NCBI GenBank assembly: GCA_947175655.1 | Contig: CAMWNQ010000047.1 | Span: 1 to 11,650, forward strand | Source of the DNA: an uncultured Clostridia bacterium | Lineage (GTDB): Bacteria > Bacillota > Clostridia > Oscillospirales > Ruminococcaceae | Length of the DNA stretch: 11,650 nucleotides | Reading direction: 5' to 3' | Shown: positions 5,734 to 11,650 of the stretch, piece after piece | Numbering within the stretch: position 1 is the first letter of the stretch | How the letters are laid out: each line of letters opens with the position of its first letter | Notes under the pieces: model-generated | Database searches by the model: none | What the model saw: the letters and a program-made list of their open reading frames with translations, nothing else | What the model was told of the DNA's origin: nothing | Made by a program: the position numbers and the translations under genes

Positions 5734-8475
5734 TTATTTATCAGCTCCACAGCACTTTTTATATTTCTTACCACTTCCGCAAGGACAAGGGTCATTAGGC
5801 TTTACCTTTTCTGAACGTCTTTCTTCTGAAAAACTTCCGTCACCACTTCCCGCATTAGGAGCGTCAGGCTTCTGAACCTGTTCACGCTGTGGCATTGTAT
5901 TCTTCTGGAGCTTTACTGTAAGAAGCATTCTTACTGTATCTTCACATATTGAATCACTCATAGCATCGAACATTTCAAAACCTTCAAATCTGTATTCATC
6001 AACAGGATTTTTCTGTCCAAAAGCTCTGAGACTGATACCCTTCTTGAGTTCTTCCATATCATCAATATGAGCCATCCACTTTGTATCAACAACTTTAAGA
6101 AGTATTACACGTTCAAGTTCACGGATAACACTTGAACCATATTCATCTTCTTTTTCCTTATAGATTTCCTTTGCTTTTTCAGTAAGAGCATTGCATATAT
6201 CATCTTTTGAAGTCTCTTCGAGTTCATTTCCTTCAAAAACAAGGTCTTCTTCGGAGATGAGCCAACCCATAAAGTACTCTCTTAAACCTGCTATATTCCA
6301 TTCTTCACGGTCATCATCATCAGCAAGATAAGTATTTATAGTATTTTTTACAAGGTCTTCAATCATATGAAGTATGCTTTCGTGAATATCTTCACCGTTG
6401 AGAGCTTCTGCACGCTGTTGATAAATCATTTCACGCTGTCTGTTCATAACATCATCATAGTTAAGAACGTTCTTTCTTATACTAAAGTTTCTGCCTTCAA
6501 CTTTCTTCTGTGATGATTCGATAACTTTAGTAAGCATCTTGCTTTCGATAGGCATATCCTCGTCAAGATTGAAAGTTTTCATCATACTTTCGAGACGGTC
6601 ACCTGCAAATATACGCATAAGGTCATCTTCAACTGAGAGGAAGAAACAGCTTTCACCAACATCTCCCTGACGACCTGAACGTCCTCTAAGCTGGTTATCG
6701 ATACGTCTTGATTCGTGACGTTCTGTACCAAGGATATATAAACCGCCAGCCTCTCTTACTGCAACAGCTTTTTCCTTTACTTCTGCATTGAACTTGTCAT
6801 AGAGTTCTTTATAAACAGCTCTTGCCTTGAGGATTTCTTCATTTTCAGTATCGGCAAATCCTATAGCTTCAGTAATGATTTCTTCCGGATATTCACGTTT
6901 TCTCATTTCTGCCTTTGCAAGGAATTCAGCATTACCTCCGAGCATAATATCAGTACCACGTCCTGCCATATTTGTAGCAATGGTAACAGCACCGAGCTTA
7001 CCTGCCTGTGCAACGATTTCAGCTTCCTTTGCGTGGTGTTTTGCGTTGAGTACTTCGTGTTTTATACCCTTTCTCTTGAGCATTGCTGAAAGAAGTTCTG
7101 ACTTTTCGATTGAAACAGTACCAACAAGTATAGGCTGTTTCTTCTGATAGCAGGCATCAATCTGATTTATTATAGCATTGAATTTACCTCTTTCAGTTCT
7201 GTAAATCTGGTCATTGTGGTCAACTCTGGCAACAGGCTTGTTGGTAGGAATTGCAACAACGTCAAGTTTATAGATTTCCTTGAATTCGTCTTCTTCTGTC
7301 ATAGCAGTACCGGTCATACCTGAAAGTTTATCATAAAGACGGAAAAAGTTCTGGAATGTTATAGTAGCAAGTGTTTTTGATTCACGTGCAATCTTAACGC
7401 CTTCCTTAGCCTCGATAGCCTGATGAAGTCCGTCATTGAATCTTCTTCCGAGCATAAGACGACCAGTAAATTCATCAACAATTATAACTTCACCGTCTTT
7501 TACAACATAGTCAATATCAGATTTCATAATACCATTAGCTTTTATAGCCTGATTGATATGATGTAACAATGTCATATGTTCAGGATCCATAAGGTTTTCA
7601 ATTCCGAATGCCCTTTCAGCTTTTTTGATACCTTGAAGAGTAATTGTTGCATTCTTTGCCTTTTCATCAATGATATAGTCAGCAGTCTGATTTGCTTCTT
7701 CCTGGTCAACTTTATCATCCATTTCAACTACTGTTACAGATGTGAGAGTTTTAGCAAACATATCAGCCTTTGTGTAAAGGTCTGTAGATTTATCACCACG
7801 TCCGGAAATGATAAGCGGAGTACGTGCCTCATCAATAAGAATTGAATCGACTTCATCGACTATTGCAAAACTGTGACCCCTTTGTACCATATCTTTTTTA
7901 TGTATAACCATATTGTCACGGAGATAGTCAAAACCGAGTTCATTGTTTGTACCGTATGTAATGTCGCAAGCATAAGCTTCACGTCTTTCATCATTTGTAA
8001 GACCGTGGAGAATACAGCCTACTGTAAGACCAAGAAATCTGTGAACTTTACCCATTTCTTCAGCCTGAGTTTTTGCAAGGTAATCGTTTACAGTTACTAC
8101 GTGTACACCTTTACCATCAAGAGCATTGAGATATGATACAACACACGCAACGAGAGTTTTACCTTCACCAGTCTTCATTTCAGCAATACGTCCCTGATGA
8201 AGAACTATTGCACCGATAAGCTGAACTTCAAATGGCTTCTTTCCGAGAACACGCCAAGCTCCTTCCCTTACTGTAGCAAAAGCTTCCGGAAGAATATCAT
8301 CAAGAGTTTCTCCAGCCTCCAGCCTGTCCTTGAACTCAAAAGTTTTAGCTTTGAGTTCAGCATCAGAAAGCTTGCCGTACTCCTCATCAAGAGCAAGAAT
8401 TTTATTTTTAATAGGTTCTATTCTTGCGAGTTCCCTTTTACTGTGTGATCCAAAAATCGTACTTAAAAATCCCAT
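5734..8475 (-). CDS. secA: SecA, preprotein translocase ATPase
   Basis: Encodes 913 aa, close to the usual length of about 900. SecA is the cytosolic motor that pushes unfolded preproteins through SecYEG. Visible motifs: Walker A MKTGEGKT (100-107), Walker B-type VDEVDS (206-211), IDEARTPLIISG, then MTGTA, MAGRGTDIMLGG and the arginine-rich HESRRIDNQLRGRSGRQGD in the second motor half. The C-terminus has a basic linker and a complete zinc-binding tail, C897-x-C899 and C908-C909, which in the family contacts SecB or the ribosome. The ATG at 8475 follows AAAGGCGG by 7 nt. It lies 68 nt after the stop of the small lipoprotein, and I find no promoter between them, so they may be co-transcribed. 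The neighbouring lipoproteins are plausible Sec clients, but nothing shows a specific link. Confidence 0.97.
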   Translation of the reverse strand: MGFLSTIFGSHSKRELARIEPIKNKILALDEEYGKLSDAELKAKTFEFKDRLEAGETLDDILPEAFATVREGAWRVLGKKPFEVQLIGAIVLHQGRIAEMKTGEGKTLVACVVSYLNALDGKGVHVVTVNDYLAKTQAEEMGKVHRFLGLTVGCILHGLTNDERREAYACDITYGTNNELGFDYLRDNMVIHKKDMVQRGHSFAIVDEVDSILIDEARTPLIISGRGDKSTDLYTKADMFAKTLTSVTVVEMDDKVDQEEANQTADYIIDEKAKNATITLQGIKKAERAFGIENLMDPEHMTLLHHINQAIKANGIMKSDIDYVVKDGEVIIVDEFTGRLMLGRRFNDGLHQAIEAKEGVKIARESKTLATITFQNFFRLYDKLSGMTGTAMTEEDEFKEIYKLDVVAIPTNKPVARVDHNDQIYRTERGKFNAIINQIDACYQKKQPILVGTVSIEKSELLSAMLKRKGIKHEVLNAKHHAKEAEIVAQAGKLGAVTIATNMAGRGTDIMLGGNAEFLAKAEMRKREYPEEIITEAIGFADTENEEILKARAVYKELYDKFNAEVKEKAVAVREAGGLYILGTERHESRRIDNQLRGRSGRQGDVGESCFFLSVEDDLMRIFAGDRLESMMKTFNLDEDMPIESKMLTKVIESSQKKVEGRNFSIRKNVLNYDDVMNRQREMIYQQRAEALNGEDIHESILHMIEDLVKNTINTYLADDDDREEWNIAGLREYFMGWLISEEDLVFEGNELEETSKDDICNALTEKAKEIYKEKEDEYGSSVIRELERVILLKVVDTKWMAHIDDMEELKKGISLRAFGQKNPVDEYRFEGFEMFDAMSDSICEDTVRMLLTVKLQKNTMPQREQVQKPDAPNAGSGDGSFSEERRSEKVKPNDPCPCGSGKKYKKCCGADK

Positions 8476-8500
8476 TTGTTTACCGCCTTTACTAATATGA

Positions 8501-8552
8501 ATTAAAAATTAAGAATTCATAATTATGAATTATAAATTATGCATTATGAATT
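8501..8552. repeat. palindromic intergenic repeat cluster between the small lipoprotein and secA
   Basis: Contains the perfect core AATTCATAATTATGAATT at 8514-8531, flanked on the left by AATTAAGAATT-type sequence. A second partial unit, TTATGCATTATGAATT (8537-8552), follows on the right. The right end overlaps the small lipoprotein gene and supplies its last codons AAT TCA TAA. Confidence 0.85.
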
Positions 8553-8960
8553 ACTTTCAGTTACCTCGACAATTTTTATACCGGCATCGTTTACTGCCGA
8601 TTCTGTTGCACAGAATACAATTGAACCGAATTTTTTGTCATTCTTTATACTTACAAATTTATAACTGTCACTGTATTTGCTTTCAAGCTTTTCACCTATG
8701 ACATCAACAGCCTGTTCATCATCAAGCCAGTAGAATTCTATATAATCACCGTTTTCTCTCTGGGCAGAAAGATGAGAACCAGTAAATTTACCGTCTTCAT
8801 CAACCCTGTTTGATACCTTTATAGAATACTGTGCATTTTCAAGATTGGTCATCATTTCATCGTCGTCAGGATAATACGTGCCGTTTTTTCCGTCACCGCA
8901 TCCAGTTAGCATAAGACACGAAATACAAGCAGATAAAATCATACATAAACCTTTTTTCAT
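8544..8960 (-). CDS. small lipoprotein, function unknown
   Basis: Encodes 138 aa. The signal peptide MKKGLCMILSACISCLMLTGC has lipobox LTGC with Cys21, so the mature protein should be lipid-anchored outside the membrane. The mature part is about 118 residues, acidic, with no repeat or catalytic motif I recognise. A segment near NGDYIEFYWLDDEQAVDVIG looks like a small alpha/beta domain. The ATG at 8960 follows AAGGAAG at a suitable distance. A longer frame from 8993 adds 11 residues (MNYKRERKYIK) that come from a palindromic repeat and the Shine-Dalgarno, so I exclude it. The last two codons and stop (Asn-Ser-stop) also come from a repeat copy. It sits upstream of secA with no clear promoter of its own. 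Confidence 0.8.
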   Translation of the reverse strand: MKKGLCMILSACISCLMLTGCGDGKNGTYYPDDDEMMTNLENAQYSIKVSNRVDEDGKFTGSHLSAQRENGDYIEFYWLDDEQAVDVIGEKLESKYSDSYKFVSIKNDKKFGSIVFCATESAVNDAGIKIVEVTESNS

Positions 8961-8984
8961 TTTTATATACTTCCTTTCCCTTTT

Positions 8985-9048
8985 ATAATTCATAATTAAG
9001 AATGCATAATTATGAATTATTAATGATGCATTCTTAATTATGAATTAT
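8985..9048. repeat. long perfect inverted repeat built from the intergenic repeat family
   Basis: Arms 8985-9007 and 9026-9048 are a perfect 23-bp inverted repeat around an 18-nt loop. The first 25 bases from 8987 are identical to 76-100. It lies between the tRNA-Arg gene and the small lipoprotein and would form a long AT-rich hairpin in either transcript strand. Its size and symmetry resemble a miniature inverted-repeat element, but I see no target-site duplication I can vouch for. Confidence 0.85.
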
Positions 9049-9055
9049 TAATTAT

Positions 9056-9062
9056 AAAAAAA
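9056..9062 (-). terminator. T7 tract closing the tRNA-Arg transcript
   Basis: Seven T on the minus strand directly follow GTGTC after the tRNA. GTGTCT (9067-9062) is fully complementary to AGACAC just upstream of the tRNA (9142-9137). With the C run/G run of the acceptor stem, a GC-rich stem followed by U residues can form. This would be an intrinsic terminator using the tRNA's own ends. It is inferred from pairing only. Confidence 0.45.
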
Positions 9063-9064
9063 GA

Positions 9065-9136
9065 CACCCCCAACCGGAATCGAACCGATATTTAAGTCTT
9101 AGGAGGACCTCGTTCTATCCATTAAACTATGGGGGC
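9065..9136 (-). tRNA. tRNA-Arg (anticodon CCU)
   Basis: The 72-nt minus-strand sequence folds as a full cloverleaf. Acceptor GCCCCCA pairs with TGGGGGT (one G-U end pair) with discriminator G. The D arm has the GTTT/GAAC stem. The anticodon stem AGGTC/GACTT closes the loop CTCCTAA, giving anticodon CCT. The variable region is 4 nt, and the T arm ATCGG-TTCGATT-CCGGT is complete. It reads AGG arginine codons. CCA is not encoded, since the sequence after the discriminator is TCT, so it must be added by nucleotidyltransferase. A strong promoter lies directly upstream. Confidence 0.95.
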
Positions 9137-9149
9137 GTGTCTGAATAAT

Positions 9150-9178
9150 ATTATATCACACATTTTTTTAAAATTCAA
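9150..9178 (-). promoter_or_regulatory. promoter of tRNA-Arg
   Basis: The minus strand reads TTGAAT (9178-9173), a 17-nt spacer, then TATAAT (9155-9150). TGA precedes the -10, making it an extended -10. The predicted start near 9143 leaves only about 7 nt before the mature tRNA 5' end, typical for single tRNA genes. Confidence 0.8.
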
Positions 9179-9210
9179 GCATTTTTTAAATAAAAATCAG
9201 AATAATTTAG

Positions 9211-9276
9211 AATTCATAATTCATAATGCAAAATTCATAATGCATAATTATGAATTAATGATTCATAATTATGCAT
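9211..9276. repeat. palindromic intergenic repeat cluster downstream of ftsH
   Basis: Three or more AATTCATAAT units run in tandem, ending in a perfect 16-bp inverted repeat (arms 9240-9255 and 9261-9276, loop 5 nt). It lies between the ftsH stop at 9296 and the tRNA promoter. In the ftsH transcript it forms an AT-only hairpin that could protect the 3' end. No proper T run follows. Confidence 0.85.
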
Positions 9277-9295
9277 CTTTAATTATAAATTTATA

Positions 9296-11209
9296 TTATT
9301 CTGGCTTTACTTCTGGATTTTCTTCCGGTTTATTTTCTTCAGATTTTGTTTCCGGTTCATCAAGAGTATATTCGAGTTCGCCTTTCATAAGCTTATCAAA
9401 GTCATCACCATCAATTTTTTCATATCTGATAAGATACTGTGCAAGTTCGTGAAGCTTATCGATATGTTCAGTAAGGATTTGTTCGCACTGCTTATATGCA
9501 TTTGTTATAATGCTCTTAACTTCATTGTCGATTTCAGATGCAACAGCCTCACTGTAGTTTCTTGTATGTCCATAATCCCTGCCGAGGAATACTTCATCAT
9601 TATCAGAACCATAGAGAACTGTTCCGAGTTTTTCTGAAAATCCGTATTTTGTAACCATATTTTTTGCAGTATTGGTTGCGTGTTCAATATCGCTTGATGC
9701 ACCTGTACATATATCATCAAGTACAAGAGCTTCCGCACATCTTCCACCAAGAGTCATAACAATATCTTCTCGCATTTTTGTTCTTGAAACGTGACTGTTG
9801 TCATTTACAGGACGGGTCATAGTAAGACCTGCCGCCATACCTCTCTGAATTACAGTAACCTGATGCACTTTATCCTGAGTTTCAAGATAATATGCAGCAA
9901 CTGCGTGTCCTGCCTCGTGATATGCAGTGATTTTTCTGTCACGTTCTGTAACTATTCTTGATTTCTTTTCAGGACCTGCAATAACTTTCAGTGTAGCCTC
10001 TTCGATATCAGATTCGACAATAGCGTGTCTGTTTTGTCTTGCGGCAAGGAGTGCAGCTTCATTGAGAAGATTTTCAAGGTCTGCACCTGTAAATCCCTGA
10101 GTAGTCTTTGCGATAATCTTAAGGTCAACGTCAGGACCCAAAGGCTTATTTTTTGCGTGAACTTTGAGAATTTCTTCACGACCCTTTACATCTGGATATC
10201 CTACAACTATCTGACGGTCAAAACGTCCCGGACGAAGTAATGCAGGGTCAAGAATATCACGTCTGTTTGTAGCAGCTATTACAATAACGCTTTCATTTCC
10301 TGTAAAACCGTCCATTTCTACAAGAAGCTGATTGAGGGTTTGTTCACGTTCATCGTGACCGCCACCCATTCCTGCACCTCTGTGACGACCTACAGCATCA
10401 ATTTCATCAATAAAGATAATTGACGGTGAATGTTTCTTAGCCTGTTCAAACAAATCCCTTACTCTGGAAGCTCCGACTCCGACGAACATTTCAACGAAAT
10501 CTGAACCGGAAATCGGGAAGAATGGACAACCAGCTTCTCCCGCAACGGCCCTTGCAAGAAGAGTTTTACCAGTTCCGGGAGGTCCCATAAGAAGTACGCC
10601 TCTTGGAATTTTTGCACCGATTTCCTTATACTTGCTTGAATTTTTAAGAAAATCTACAATTTCTTCAAGTTCCTGCTTTTCTTCATCAGCACCGGCAACA
10701 TCTGCAAAAGTAGCTTTTCTGGCACTTGCTGTATTTTTCAGATTAGCTTTGCCAAAATTATTATACTTTCCGCCTGCACCTGTCTGCTTCATCATAATGT
10801 AAATAAATATAACGGCAAGAACTACCATTATAAGAGTAGGAATAAGTGACAAAAGCCACGTATTATCTGTTATCTTATAATAGTCCTGTGCAAGGGGTTC
10901 GTCAGGATACTTTGCATTGTATTCTTTTCTGTAATCTTTTGTGTCTTCACGGAATATGGCAACGCTTGGGACATTATATCTTATTTTATTTTTTCCGTCC
11001 CTGAGTTCAAGAACAAGCTCACCGCTTCCGAGGTCAAGCGTGTATCCCTTTACTTTGTATTCATCGAAATAACTTAGAATTTCTGAATACTCAACCGTTT
11101 TTCCTCCGCCCGATATTCTCGACATCACAAAATAAACGCCGAAAACTGCAATCATAAAAACAAGGATATAAGCTAAAAAGCCTTTATTTTTATTTTTTCC
11201 TGATGCCAA
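9296..11209 (-). CDS. ftsH: FtsH, ATP-dependent zinc metalloprotease
   Basis: Encodes 637 aa, a typical length. FtsH is a hexameric membrane protease that extracts and degrades damaged membrane proteins and some regulators. A first transmembrane segment spans about residues 11-29, an extracytoplasmic domain lies between, and a second segment is at about 118-140. The AAA module has Walker A GPPGTGKT (209-216), Walker [10 protein letters not shown] (264-272) and the second region of homology ending [11 protein letters not shown]. The protease domain has the zinc motif HEAGH (431-435). The tail is low-complexity Glu/Pro ([15 protein letters not shown]), common in variable FtsH termini. The start is TTG at 11209 with AGGAG 9 nt upstream. 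It follows hpt, the common Firmicutes order, but a repeat and its own promoter separate them. Confidence 0.97.
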   Translation of the reverse strand: MASGKNKNKGFLAYILVFMIAVFGVYFVMSRISGGGKTVEYSEILSYFDEYKVKGYTLDLGSGELVLELRDGKNKIRYNVPSVAIFREDTKDYRKEYNAKYPDEPLAQDYYKITDNTWLLSLIPTLIMVVLAVIFIYIMMKQTGAGGKYNNFGKANLKNTASARKATFADVAGADEEKQELEEIVDFLKNSSKYKEIGAKIPRGVLLMGPPGTGKTLLARAVAGEAGCPFFPISGSDFVEMFVGVGASRVRDLFEQAKKHSPSIIFIDEIDAVGRHRGAGMGGGHDEREQTLNQLLVEMDGFTGNESVIVIAATNRRDILDPALLRPGRFDRQIVVGYPDVKGREEILKVHAKNKPLGPDVDLKIIAKTTQGFTGADLENLLNEAALLAARQNRHAIVESDIEEATLKVIAGPEKKSRIVTERDRKITAYHEAGHAVAAYYLETQDKVHQVTVIQRGMAAGLTMTRPVNDNSHVSRTKMREDIVMTLGGRCAEALVLDDICTGASSDIEHATNTAKNMVTKYGFSEKLGTVLYGSDNDEVFLGRDYGHTRNYSEAVASEIDNEVKSIITNAYKQCEQILTEHIDKLHELAQYLIRYEKIDGDDFDKLMKGELEYTLDEPETKSEENKPEENPEVKPE

Positions 11210-11333
11210 AATTTACAACTCCTATCTTTCATTTTATTATTTCCGGATTTTTCCTGAAATCTGATAAAATTTCGGGATTTGCAAAAGAAATATTATTTGC
11301 AGGGATTTTTCCGGCACTCCCTTTTCGCTGTCA
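11210..11333 (-). promoter_or_regulatory. leader of about 120 nt upstream of ftsH
   Basis: Predicted 5' untranslated region between the promoter and the TTG start. It holds two direct copies of GGAAAAATCC (minus strand; 11303-11312 and 11245-11254), a TGCAAA/TTTGCA inverted pair and a GAAAT/ATTTC pair, so it can fold. A CTSR-like or CIRCE heat-shock operator is not apparent. It matches no riboswitch I recognise. Regulation by this leader is a guess. Confidence 0.35.
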
Positions 11334-11339
11334 TATAAT

Positions 11340-11368
11340 ATAATGCCATAAACAAACTTATTTGTCAA
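11340..11368 (-). promoter_or_regulatory. promoter of ftsH
   Basis: The minus strand reads TTGACA (11368-11363, consensus -35), a 17-nt spacer, then CATTAT (11345-11340). TGG before the -10 provides an extended TGn. The predicted start lies near 11333. This makes ftsH independently transcribed even if hpt reads through. Confidence 0.75.
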
Positions 11369-11399
11369 TAGTATGGCGAAAAATAACAATACAATTAAT

Positions 11400-11431
11400 A
11401 ATTAAGAATTAAAAATTCATAATTATGAATT
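11400..11431. repeat. palindromic intergenic repeat at the hpt 3' end
   Basis: Perfect core AATTCATAATTATGAATT at 11414-11431, preceded by AATTAAGAATTAAAAATT-type sequence like that at 8501-8513. The right end overlaps hpt and encodes its last codons AAT TCA TAA. On the minus strand the palindrome is followed by a short TTTTT, so it might also act as a weak terminator. Confidence 0.85.
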
Positions 11432-11650
11432 ATGCAGTATTCCGATGTATTTTAAATTACGGTAATGTTCCGCATAGTCTAGACCATAACCAACAATAAA
11501 ATGATTTTCAATCTCAAAACCTGTATAGTCAGCTTTCAGAGGTACTCTACGTCTTGAAGGTTTATCAAGAAGAGTACAGATTTTAAGTGATTCAGGATTT
11601 CTTTCAAGAAGTTCAGGAATAAGATATGAAAGCGTCATACCAGTATCAAG
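11423..11650 (-). CDS. hpt: hypoxanthine phosphoribosyltransferase, C-terminal part
   Basis: The frame is open to the right edge, so only the last 75 codons are present and the true start lies outside. The enzyme salvages hypoxanthine (often guanine too) by transfer of phosphoribosyl from PRPP in the cytosol. The visible part begins LDTGMTLSYL, the end of the PRPP-binding loop motif. It continues with LKICTLLDKPSRRRVPLKADYTGFEIENHFIVGYGLDYAEHYRNL in pieces that match the family's C-terminal core, including the purine-binding FIVGYGLDY strand. The family normally ends near YIGIL. Here HNS follows, with Asn-Ser-stop read from a palindromic repeat. The pairing with ftsH is the usual Firmicutes arrangement. 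Confidence 0.93.
   Translation of the reverse strand, partial: LDTGMTLSYLIPELLERNPESLKICTLLDKPSRRRVPLKADYTGFEIENHFIVGYGLDYAEHYRNLKYIGILHNS

Noticed and set aside
6827..8448. Several plus-strand frames opposite secA
   Set aside because: They are antisense shadows of a highly conserved gene, with no start signals or family motifs.
8985..9276. Repeat clusters as a CRISPR array
   Set aside because: Spacing is irregular, units are AT-only palindromes without unique spacers of fixed length, and no cas gene is present.
9129..9452. Plus-strand frame running from the tRNA through the repeats into ftsH
   Set aside because: It is composed of repeat sequence (IIHNAKFIMHN-like) plus antisense ftsH tail and crosses a tRNA and its promoter.
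9505..10240. Other-frame and antisense frames inside ftsH
   Set aside because: They overlap the AAA domain coding sequence, which is intact in its own frame.
11295..11334. Possible 13-codon leader peptide (MTAKRECRKNPCK) before ftsH
   Set aside because: The ATG coincides with the predicted transcription start and has no Shine-Dalgarno. It is too short to separate from chance.
1..11650. A dedicated defence, toxin-antitoxin, phage or biosynthetic system
   Set aside because: No nuclease, toxin, integrase, capsid or synthetase motif appears in any supported gene. Most of the window is housekeeping and lipoprotein genes.

Overview
The window looks like a piece of a low-GC Firmicutes chromosome, most likely a clostridial gut-type organism related to Ruminococcus. 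That placement is inference. It rests on AT-rich intergenic DNA, strong AGGAGG-type Shine-Dalgarno sites, the hpt-ftsH gene pair, several lipoproteins with short signal peptides, and SecA and Hsp33 of ordinary bacterial type. Every gene I can support lies on the minus strand, so the text below follows transcription from right to left.

Right part (11650 to 9065): the 3' portion of hpt (hypoxanthine phosphoribosyltransferase) runs off the right edge. ftsH (membrane AAA protease) follows, with its own promoter and a leader of about 120 nt. Next comes a tRNA-Arg(CCU) gene with a strong promoter.

Middle (8960 to 5734): a small lipoprotein of unknown function lies directly upstream of secA (preprotein translocase ATPase). 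A GC-rich hairpin sits just after the secA stop codon.

Left-middle (5633 to 560): a 915-aa lipoprotein has five tandem modules, each carrying a D-x-[DN]-x-DG calcium-type loop. A 213-aa single-module paralogue follows, then a class I SAM methyltransferase, then hslO (Hsp33). The first three are tightly packed and share a stop-overlapping Shine-Dalgarno sequence. The four genes probably form one transcription unit.

Left end (466 to 1): a small helix-turn-helix gene has its own promoter and terminator but appears frameshifted. A strong promoter then points out of the left edge.

The most distinctive feature is a family of short AT-rich palindromic repeats with core AATTCATAATTATGAATT. Copies lie in most gene junctions. 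Three unrelated genes (hpt, the small lipoprotein and the methyltransferase) take their stop codon and last two codons (Asn-Ser-stop) from a repeat copy. Repeat-borne ATGs also create false upstream start codons for two genes. I saw no CRISPR array, intact transposase, phage gene, or recognisable defence or toxin-antitoxin system. The less ordinary content is the repeat family, the modular lipoprotein pair and the broken helix-turn-helix gene.
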